Positions 1-5,378 of a DNA stretch of 5,476 nucleotides are shown here, one piece after another. The notes below the pieces were generated by a model that ran no database searches, was not told the DNA's origin, and saw nothing but the letters and a program-made list of their open reading frames with translations. Each line of letters begins with the position of its first letter. Position 1 is the first letter of the stretch. A program made the translations under genes and the position numbers. The DNA comes from Deltaproteobacteria bacterium (GTDB lineage: Bacteria > Desulfobacterota > Binatia > UBA9968), in the NCBI GenBank assembly GCA_016183075.1, contig JACPFH010000558.1:1-5476 (forward strand), read 5' to 3'.

Positions 1-2955
1 GATGAGAGGTTGTGGCGGGGTGAGGAGTGGCTTCCCTTGAGGCCCAAGACTTTTCAAGTGCTGCGCTGTTTGGTGGAACAGCAGGGGCGGGTGGTAAGTA
101 AGCAAGCGCTCTTGCAGGCAGTGTGGCCCGGGGTACATGTGAGTGACGGCGGGCTGAGGGTATGTATACGCGAGATACGAGAAGCCCTGGGGGATGACCC
201 CGCATCCCCGCAATTCATAAAGACGGAGCCCCGCCGGGGATATCGGTTCATAGGGAAGGTCGTAGGTAAAAGGGAAAAGGTTATAGGGGAAACCCTACCA
301 CCCACACCCTATCACCTATCCCCTACTACCAGTCTTGTAGGACGGGAGGCGGAGTTAAAGCGCCTGCAAGGGCTGCTGGAGAAGGCCGTGGGCGGGAACA
401 GGCAGGTGGTGTTTGTGGCGGGAGAGGCAGGGATAGGCAAGACGACCTTGGTAGACGCCTTTATCGCGCAGGTAACTTGCCCCGCTCCAGGGCACCCACA
501 AGGGGGTGCCCCTACAGCCAGGCAATCGGATATCTGGTTTGGACGAGGGCAGTGCATAGAAAACCACGGGGCGGGAGAGGCCTACCTGCCGGTGTTGGAG
601 GCTCTGGGACACGTATGCCATCAGCCCGGGGGAGAGGATCTCATCAGGCTCTTTGCCCGCTATGCGCCGATGTGGTTGGCGCAGATGCCATGGCTCATCA
701 GCGAAGGTGAACTTGACGCGCTGCAACGAAAAATCCAAGGGGCCAGCCCGGAGCGAATGCTGCGGGAGATGGCCGAAGCAGTGGAAGCGCTGACAGCCGG
801 CAAGGCGCTGGTGCTCTGGCTCGAGGATCTGCAGTGGAGTGATTATTCGACCTGGGGCTTGGTCTCGTACTTGGCGCAGCGGAGAAAGAGCGCGCAACTT
901 TTGGTGATCGGTACCTATAGGCCATTGGAAGCGATTACCAGTCCGCAACTGCTGGGAAGAAAGGTCGTCCAGGAGCTCCAACGCCGCGGGCAGTGTGAGG
1001 AGATGTGGCTGGAGTGTCTCGCAGAGGAGGAGGTAACGGAGTATCTGAAAGCGAGATTTCCCCTATGGACGCGTGGCGCCGTACCCGTAGAGACGTTGGC
1101 GCAGATAATCCACAGGCGCACGGAGGGCAATCCGCTGTTCATGGTCAACATGGCGGATTATTTGGTAAGGCAAGCAATGATGGTTGAGGAGGACGGGAAG
1201 TGGGAGTTGAAAGTGGGATTGGAGAGAGTGGATACGGGAATACCTGCTGGTCTGCGCCAGATGATCGAGAGGCAGGTAGATGACCTAAAGGTGGAGGAGA
1301 AGCGAGTGCTGGAGGCAGGCAGTATGGCCGGGGTGGAGTTTTGTGTGGCCGAGGTGGCAGCAGGGATAAAGAGGGAGGTCAGTGAGGTGGAGGAGGTGTG
1401 TGAGGAGTTGACGCGCCGGGGACAGTTCTTACGGTCAAGGGGAATGGAGGAATGGCCAGACGGGACTGTTGGAGGACGCTACAGCTTTGTCCATGCGTTA
1501 TATCAAAGCGTGTTGTATGAAAGGCTGGCAGAAGCCCGGCGGATACGACTGCATTCGCTTATCGGGGAGTGGAGAGAGGATGGATATAGAGAACGAGTAG
1601 GAGAGATCGCGAGGGAGTTGGCCGTGCAGTTTGAGAGGGGGCGGGACTGCGATCGGGCGGGGCGGTACTTAGGGCTAGCGGGGGAAAATAGTCTGCGACG
1701 ACATGCCTATCGGGAGGCGGTGAACGACCTGACCAAGGGTTTGGAATTGCTCAAGACTCTACCGGACACCCCTGCGCGCACCCAGCAAGAGCTGCTGCTG
1801 CAAATCGCTTTCGGCGCTTCGTTGATGGCAATTAAGGGCTATGCAGATCCGGAAGTGGGAAAAGCTTACGGCCGGGCTCGAGAGCTGTGCCGGCAAGTAG
1901 GGAATACTCCCCAGCTTTTCCCGGCGCTTTGGGGGCTGTGTGCATTCTATCTACTCCGCGCGGAGCTACAAACAGCGCGTGAGCTGGGGGAGCAGTTCTT
2001 CAGCCTGGCCCAGAGCGCACAAGACCCGGCCCTCCTTCTGCCGGCTCGCGATGCGTTGGGAGCGAGCTTGTTCTGGCGAGGGGAGTTGGCTGAAGCCAGG
2101 GCACATGACGAGCAGGGGATTGCTCTCTACGATCCCAAGCAACACCACTCCCTCGTTTTTCTCTATGGATATGACCGCGGCGTGCTTTACCTCGCTAGCA
2201 CCGCCCGGCATCTACACGCGCTCGGCTATCCGGACCAGGCCCTGAAGCGGAACCAAGAAGCTCTTGCCTTGGCCCGTGAGCTGGCTCACCCTTACAGCCT
2301 GGCCATCGCTCTGAACTTTTCTGCGATGCTCCATCAGTTCCGCCGCGAGGGACAAGCCGCTCAGGAGCAGGCCGAGGCGGCCATCGCGCTCTCGACGGAC
2401 CAGGGGTTTCCGCTCTGGGCCGCGTTTGGGACTATGCTACGGGGCTGGGCACTGACCGAGAGAGGAAAGGGAAAGAAGGGAATAGCGCAGATGCGCCAAG
2501 GCCTGGATGCGTTTGCGGCCACGGGAGCAGAACTGACTCGATCGTATTTTCTTGTCCTTCTGGCCGAGGCATATGGGAAGGCAGGAGGGACAGAGCAAGG
2601 CCTTACGCTGCTGGCCGAGGCGCGGGACTTTGTGGACAAACACGGGGAGCGTTTCTACGAGGCTGAGATATATCGGCTGAAGGGGGAGCTGCTGCTGAAG
2701 ATCGAAGATAGAAGATCAGAGATGTGTTTTAGCCAGGCCATCGAGATTGCCGGTCGTCAGGGTGCGAAATTTCTCGAGCTGCGGGCTGTAACGAGCTTGA
2801 GTCGGCTCTTACAGAAGCAGGGGAAGAAAGAAACAGCCCGGAAGTTACTGGCAGAAAGCTACGGCTGGTTCACCGAGGGATTCGACACTCCGGATTTAAA
2901 GGAGGCCAAAGCTTTGCTGGAGGATTTGGACCTGTCCGTCCATGGTAAGACTTAA
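1..2955 (+). CDS. Winged-helix / STAND-type ATPase / TPR transcriptional regulator (5' end cut by window)
   Basis: This is probably a cytoplasmic ATP-dependent transcription regulator. The frame is open from base 1 (DERL, then the TTG codon at 10), and the first residues already lie inside the DNA-binding domain, so the true start is upstream. Numbering from the TTG codon: residues 1-80 are a Trans_reg_C (OmpR/PhoB-type) winged helix ending in the wing motif RRGYRFIG, with no receiver domain visible. Residues 83-108 are a repeat-derived linker. A P-loop ATPase of the large predicted-ATPase class (COG3899-like) follows, with Walker A GEAGIGKTT at 138-146, Walker B LVLWLEDLQW at 267-276 and a sensor-like strand LLVIGTYRP at 297-305. 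About 545-945 is helical TPR-type repeat, ending in the family signature YGWFTEGFDT (951-960). Family logic suggests TPRs sense a ligand or partner and ATP drives the switch; the signal and target promoters are unknown. It lies upstream of hyuAB in the same direction, but 312 bp away, so a regulatory link is only a guess. Composition changes near base 1700. Confidence 0.9.
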   Translation, partial: DERLWRGEEWLPLRPKTFQVLRCLVEQQGRVVSKQALLQAVWPGVHVSDGGLRVCIREIREALGDDPASPQFIKTEPRRGYRFIGKVVGKREKVIGETLPPTPYHLSPTTSLVGREAELKRLQGLLEKAVGGNRQVVFVAGEAGIGKTTLVDAFIAQVTCPAPGHPQGGAPTARQSDIWFGRGQCIENHGAGEAYLPVLEALGHVCHQPGGEDLIRLFARYAPMWLAQMPWLISEGELDALQRKIQGASPERMLREMAEAVEALTAGKALVLWLEDLQWSDYSTWGLVSYLAQRRKSAQLLVIGTYRPLEAITSPQLLGRKVVQELQRRGQCEEMWLECLAEEEVTEYLKARFPLWTRGAVPVETLAQIIHRRTEGNPLFMVNMADYLVRQAMMVEEDGKWELKVGLERVDTGIPAGLRQMIERQVDDLKVEEKRVLEAGSMAGVEFCVAEVAAGIKREVSEVEEVCEELTRRGQFLRSRGMEEWPDGTVGGRYSFVHALYQSVLYERLAEARRIRLHSLIGEWREDGYRERVGEIARELAVQFERGRDCDRAGRYLGLAGENSLRRHAYREAVNDLTKGLELLKTLPDTPARTQQELLLQIAFGASLMAIKGYADPEVGKAYGRARELCRQVGNTPQLFPALWGLCAFYLLRAELQTARELGEQFFSLAQSAQDPALLLPARDALGASLFWRGELAEARAHDEQGIALYDPKQHHSLVFLYGYDRGVLYLASTARHLHALGYPDQALKRNQEALALARELAHPYSLAIALNFSAMLHQFRREGQAAQEQAEAAIALSTDQGFPLWAAFGTMLRGWALTERGKGKKGIAQMRQGLDAFAATGAELTRSYFLVLLAEAYGKAGGTEQGLTLLAEARDFVDKHGERFYEAEIYRLKGELLLKIEDRRSEMCFSQAIEIAGRQGAKFLELRAVTSLSRLLQKQGKKETARKLLAESYGWFTEGFDTPDLKEAKALLEDLDLSVHGKT
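257..331 (+). repeat. Heptanucleotide repeat tract with polarity switch, coding for the interdomain linker
   Basis: Five consecutive 7-bp units starting AGG run from 257 to 291 (for example AGGTAAA, AGGGAAA, AGGTTAT). From 290 to 331 come six 7-bp units, four of them ending in CCT (AAACCCT, ACACCCT, ATCACCT, ATCCCCT), which is the complementary polarity. In the second half the 10-mer CCCTAYYACC recurs at 293, 307 and 321, exactly 14 bp apart. At the switch, TAGGG (284-288) pairs with CCCTA (293-297) around a GAAA loop. The tract encodes residues 83-108, between the winged helix and the ATPase. Degenerate heptanucleotide arrays (STRR type) are known from cyanobacteria and others; membership in a named family here is inferred. 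Confidence 0.7.
490..515 (+). repeat. Short palindromic repeat inserted in frame in the ATPase domain
   Basis: GGGCACCC (490-497) and GGGTGCCC (504-511) are perfect inverted arms around a 6-nt loop, followed by CTAC at 512-515. Read on the minus strand it begins GTAGGGGCACCC, matching my recollection of an interspersed palindromic repeat often found between genes in many bacteria. Here it is translated as part of about residues 156-175 of the regulator (around PAPGHPQGGAP). This is an extra, Pro/Gly-rich loop between the helix after Walker A and the conserved strand leading to GRGQCIE. Frame is kept. Family membership comes from memory, not a search. Confidence 0.65.
2697..2724 (+). repeat. 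Second heptamer tract (GAAGATM) in the 3' part of the regulator gene
   Basis: Four 7-bp units stand in tandem: GAAGATC (2697-2703), GAAGATA (2704-2710), GAAGATC (2711-2717) and the diverged AGAGATG (2718-2724). They encode approximately KIEDRRSEM (residues 897-905), a charged spacer between two TPR helices, immediately before the conserved CFSQAIEIA helix. In relatives I recall this point as a variable-length insertion site. The unit sequence differs from the 257-331 tract, so it is a separate repeat. Confidence 0.6.
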
Positions 2956-2969
2956 AAGGAAAGGGTTTC

Positions 2970-3010
2970 GTCATTCCCCTCGCGTGGATTCCCGCCTGCG
3001 CGGGAATGAC
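2970..3010. repeat. Interspersed palindromic repeat, GTCATTCCCGC family
   Basis: GTCATTCCC (2970-2978) and GGGAATGAC (3002-3010) form 9-bp terminal inverted arms. A nested perfect hairpin pairs ATTCCCGC (2988-2995) with GCGGGAAT (3000-3007) around a 4-nt loop. On the minus strand a frame reads SVIPAQAGIHARG, the familiar spurious translation of a widespread bacterial intergenic repeat. It begins 15 bp after the regulator stop codon and could form a 3'-end hairpin in its mRNA, but there is no T run to make it a classical terminator. Confidence 0.8.
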
Positions 3011-3015
3011 GCTCG

Positions 3016-3062
3016 ATGCCCGCCGGAGTCTGCCCCCGACGCCGATCGGGGGCGGGCATGAC
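3016..3062. repeat. Second palindromic repeat, GTCATGCCCGCC type
   Basis: The core is a perfect 8-bp hairpin, GCCCCCGA (3032-3039) with TCGGGGGC (3046-3053), loop CGCCGA. Outer arms ATGCCC (3016-3021) and GGGCAT (3054-3059) can stack on it, leaving a one-sided bulge. Read on the minus strand it begins GTCATGCCCGCC, so its end resembles that of the neighbouring GTCATTCCCGC element 5 bp away while its core differs. I infer a related interspersed repeat family; no search was possible. Confidence 0.65.
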
Positions 3063-3256
3063 GGAGACGGGCCATCGAGTGGACTGCAATTTCCACTTAC
3101 CAACGAACTCCTTAGTATATTCCTACATCTAGGAAAAAAGGGCCTCCCTGCTCTTACGTTTAAGAACCCCCACAAGCGATGCCAATCGGATAGTGGCTCT
3201 TAAAGTCGTCGGGTTGACGGCATGAGAATTGCTCAAATCGCCGGTAACGCAGGCTT

Positions 3257-3262
3257 GGAGGG
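3257..3262 (+). promoter_or_regulatory. Ribosome binding site of hyuA
   Basis: GGAGGG lies 5 nt before the ATG at 3268. It decides the start: the frame is open further up to a TTG at 3229, but the extra 13 residues do not look like the family, whereas the ATG start gives MYRICIDVGGTFTD, the expected HyuA N-terminus. Confidence 0.8.
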
Positions 3263-3267
3263 AAAGT

Positions 3268-5223
3268 ATGTACAGGATTTGCATCGATGTCGGCGGGACC
3301 TTCACCGACTGTTTGACTTTGGACGAGACGGGAGACCTTCAGGAGTTCAAGTCGCCAACCACTCCGCAAGATCCCTCGGTGGGCTTCCTTACCTGCTTGA
3401 GCAAAGCCGCTAGACACTACGACCAGCCCCTCGCTTCCTTTCTCGCCAACGTTCAACTGCTCATCCACGGCACGACCCTCGCCACCAACACCCTCATCAA
3501 CGAGAACGGCGCCAAGACGAGAGACCTGCGCCTGGAGGTCGAAGAGCGCACGCTCTACAACGGCGAAATCCTCACGGCGCTAAACGAGGCCGAGTTGCAA
3601 CAAGCCATCGCGCGCCTCAAAGAAAACGCAGTCCAGTCCGTGGCGATCTGTTTCCTGCATTCCTATGCGAACCCCGCGCACGAGCAGCGAGCCGCGGAGA
3701 TCTGCAAGGCGTCTTTTAACGGCGCCTATGTGACGGCCTCGCACGACATTCTGCCGGTGTGGCGCGAGCACGAGCGGTTTTCAACGACCGTCGTTTCCGC
3801 CTACGTGGGGCCGGTGGTCGAGCGCTACCTGCGGGCGCTGGAGAAGCGGCTTCGGGAGTCCGGATTCTACGGCAACCTCCTCATGATGCTCTCCAGCGGG
3901 CTGGTGGAGAGTCTTGAGCACTGCATCCCGCGCGCCGTCTATCTCATCGGCTCGGGACCAGCCGCCGCTCCCGCCGGGGCGCTCTATCTGGGCTCGGCCC
4001 TGGATCACCAAAGCCTCCTGTCCATCGACATGGGAGGCACCTCTTTTGATGTCTGCTTGATCCGGCAGGGAGAGATCCCCACCACCACGGAGAGCTGGAT
4101 CGGGGACGAACGGGTTGCGATCAAGCTGGTCGATATTCACTCTGCCGGCGCCGGAGGCGGCTCGATCGCGTGGATCGACTCCCTCGGCCTCCTGCGGGTC
4201 GGACCTCAATCGGCGGGCGCCGAGCCGGGGCCCGCCTGTTATGGCAAAGGAGGCGAGAGACCCACGGTTACCGATGTTGATGTGACGTTGGGTTACGTCC
4301 CGGCGGATTATTTCCTGGGCGGGGAGATTCCCCTGGATACGCAACGCGCTGCTGAGGCCATTCAAAGCGTCGCCGCGCCGCTCAACATGTCGATTCCTCA
4401 GGCTGCGCAGGCCATTTTTACCACTGTAAACTCCTTCATGGCAGACCAGATCACCGAGGTCTCCACCCGTCGAGGTTATGATGTTCGCGACTTCACGCTC
4501 GTGGTGGGGGGAGGAGCCGGCCCCATCCACGCCGCCTTCATCGCCGATCTGCTTGGCATCCCTACGGTCGTGGTCCCATCCGTGGCCGCTGCCTATTCCG
4601 CTTTCGGAATGTTCGCCATGGACATCGGTCGCAATTTCGCCCGCTCTTACTTTTCGCGGGCGGAGCATATCGACCTGGATCGACTCAACCGGCTCTTCGC
4701 GGAAATGGAGCAAGAGGCTCTCGAATCCTTCCGGTCGATGGATGTCCGTCCCGACCAGGTCGTCTTTTACCGCACGGCCGACATGCGTTATATCGGGCAG
4801 TTCCACGAAGTCGAGGTGGAAATGGCGACGGGAAAGCTGTCCCGCCGCGAGACAGAGGCTGCTCTGGAAAAATTCCATGAAAGACACGAGGAGCTTTACA
4901 CTTTCAAGATGCCGTGGAGAGGAGTTGAGTTCCTTAACTTCCGCCTTCGGGCCGTTGCTCCCAAGGCGCCCTTTCACCTGCGCGACCTTCCCCACGGAAG
5001 CGCCGATGCTTCAGCGGCTCTGAAAAGACGCCGATCCTGTTGGTTCAACGGCGAAAAGGTGGAGACCCCCGTGTATGACGGGAACAGGCTCCGCGCCGGA
5101 AACCAATTCCACGGACCCGCGGTCATCGAAGAGAGCACGACGACCGTGGTCATCCCGGCTTCTTTCGCTTGCTCCGTGGATCGCTGGAAAAACTATGTGC
5201 TCAGCCGGTCGAGTCAGACATGA
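3268..5223 (+). CDS. hyuA: Hydantoinase/oxoprolinase subunit A family protein (HyuA-like), shortened N-terminal domain
   Basis: A 651-residue cytoplasmic protein of the N-methylhydantoinase A / acetone carboxylase beta / 5-oxoprolinase family. Members use ATP to activate a cyclic amide or a ketone and work with a HyuB partner, which begins 155 bp downstream. The actin-like N-terminal domain carries the phosphate-binding motif DVGGTFTD (7-14) and HGTTLATNTLI (67-77). The central hydantoinase A domain carries SGPA (229-232), DMGGTSFDV (254-262), GAGGGSIAW (295-303) and SAGAEPGPACYG (315-326). A further core stretch is VVGGGAGPIHAA (412-423), and the C-terminal domain contains GPAVIEESTTTVVIP (616-630). 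Relatives are usually about 680-700 residues. The shortfall sits between GAKT (81-84) and RDLRLEVEER (85-94), where relatives as I recall them have a segment containing a TTKGFRD-like motif and a PLVPR-like motif. Other visible motifs are intact. The substrate is unknown; hydantoin, oxoproline, acetone or an aryl ketone are all possible. Confidence 0.93.
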   Translation: MYRICIDVGGTFTDCLTLDETGDLQEFKSPTTPQDPSVGFLTCLSKAARHYDQPLASFLANVQLLIHGTTLATNTLINENGAKTRDLRLEVEERTLYNGEILTALNEAELQQAIARLKENAVQSVAICFLHSYANPAHEQRAAEICKASFNGAYVTASHDILPVWREHERFSTTVVSAYVGPVVERYLRALEKRLRESGFYGNLLMMLSSGLVESLEHCIPRAVYLIGSGPAAAPAGALYLGSALDHQSLLSIDMGGTSFDVCLIRQGEIPTTTESWIGDERVAIKLVDIHSAGAGGGSIAWIDSLGLLRVGPQSAGAEPGPACYGKGGERPTVTDVDVTLGYVPADYFLGGEIPLDTQRAAEAIQSVAAPLNMSIPQAAQAIFTTVNSFMADQITEVSTRRGYDVRDFTLVVGGGAGPIHAAFIADLLGIPTVVVPSVAAAYSAFGMFAMDIGRNFARSYFSRAEHIDLDRLNRLFAEMEQEALESFRSMDVRPDQVVFYRTADMRYIGQFHEVEVEMATGKLSRRETEAALEKFHERHEELYTFKMPWRGVEFLNFRLRAVAPKAPFHLRDLPHGSADASAALKRRRSCWFNGEKVETPVYDGNRLRAGNQFHGPAVIEESTTTVVIPASFACSVDRWKNYVLSRSSQT

Positions 5224-5252
5224 AACGAGGATTCCGCTGGAAAACCCTCGTT
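5224..5252 (+). other. Hairpin immediately after the hyuA stop codon
   Basis: AACGAGG (5224-5230) pairs with CCTCGTT (5246-5252). Inside, TTCC (5232-5235) pairs with GGAA (5239-5242) around a GCT loop, giving about 11 bp with a small internal bulge directly after TGA. The 3' flank is TTCACCCTTC, not a U run, so it is not a standard intrinsic terminator. It overlaps the start of the next repeat. It may stabilise or trim the hyuA end of the mRNA; function is not shown. Confidence 0.4.
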
Positions 5253-5281
5253 CACCCTTCGACAAAGCTCAGGACGAACGG
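5249..5281. repeat. Interspersed repeat copy 1 (TTCGACAAAGCTCAGGACGAACGG type)
   Basis: The core is at 5258-5281, with short terminal inverted ends CGTTC (5249-5253) and GAACG (5276-5280). A + strand frame reads PFDKAQDERE, a familiar spurious translation of a widespread bacterial intergenic repeat (minus-strand form CCGTTCGTCCTGAGC). It forms an inverted pair with the copy at 5310. Confidence 0.8.
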
Positions 5282-5309
5282 GAATTAAATTGGTAGCGTT
5301 GACGATTTT

Positions 5310-5337
5310 CCGTTCATGCTGAGCCCGTCGAAGCATG
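5310..5337. repeat. Interspersed repeat copy 2, inverted relative to copy 1
   Basis: It begins CCGTTCATGCTGAGC and continues to GTCGAA (5327-5332). Blocks CCGTTC, CTGAGC and GTCGAA are exact complements of three 6-nt blocks in copy 1 (5276-5281, 5267-5272, 5258-5263), so the two copies can fold together across a 28-nt spacer. The element also has its own inner arms ATGCT (5316-5320) and AGCAT (5332-5336). Confidence 0.8.
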
Positions 5338-5366
5338 GTGGAGCCGTTTTTAAGCAGTATGATGCG

Positions 5367-5371
5367 AGGAG
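5367..5371 (+). promoter_or_regulatory. Ribosome binding site of hyuB
   Basis: AGGAG at 5367-5371 lies 7 nt before the ATG at 5379. hyuB therefore has its own strong Shine-Dalgarno site, as expected because the 155-bp gap rules out translational coupling to hyuA. Confidence 0.75.
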
Positions 5372-5378
5372 AAAGTCT

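Larger units (their letters stand above)
2956..3267. other. Intergenic region between the regulator and hyuA
   Basis: This 312-bp spacer holds two adjacent palindromic repeats in its first third, described separately. The remainder (about 3063-3250) shows no convincing coding frame or RNA gene. An AT-richer patch at 3110-3135 contains the small inverted repeat TCCTA/TAGGA (3121-3125, 3130-3134). A promoter for hyuAB is expected here. Weak candidates are TTCCAC at 3091 with TAGTAT at 3113 (16-bp spacing), and TTGACG at 3214 with no good -10; I would not assign either. No rho-independent terminator with a U tract follows the regulator stop. Confidence 0.6.

Noticed and set aside
10..12. TTG as the real start of the regulator
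   Set aside because: The frame is open to base 1 and the winged-helix domain is already under way, so this is an internal Leu codon; the ATG at base 2 is in another frame.
257..331. CRISPR-like array
   Set aside because: The units are 7 bp and contiguous with no spacers, and they are in coding sequence.
355..981. Minus-strand open frame of about 208 codons over the ATPase region
   Set aside because: It lies opposite the Walker A and Walker B segments of the regulator and shows no domain of its own.
3121..3134. Inverted repeat TCCTA/TAGGA followed by AAAAAA as a terminator
   Set aside because: The stem is only 5 bp, and the + strand is followed by A rather than T; on the minus strand the T run precedes the stem.
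2870..3175. Minus-strand open frame of 101 codons after the regulator
   Set aside because: Its middle is the VIPAQAGIH translation of the palindromic repeat, and it overlaps the regulator 3' end.
523..3192. Shared 10-mer CAATCGGATA at 523 and 3183
   Set aside because: Several chance 10-mer repeats are expected in a window of this size, and the flanks differ.
3214..3242. TTGACG as a -35 box for hyuA
   Set aside because: No TATAAT-like hexamer lies 16-18 bp downstream.
3229..3267. TTG start extending HyuA by 13 residues
   Set aside because: There is a good GGAGGG site 5 nt before the ATG at 3268, which gives the expected family N-terminus.
3781..4995. Long minus-strand open frame (404 codons) inside hyuA
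   Set aside because: The plus frame has unambiguous family motifs. The antisense frame is an artefact of GC-rich codon use and its translation shows no recognisable domain.
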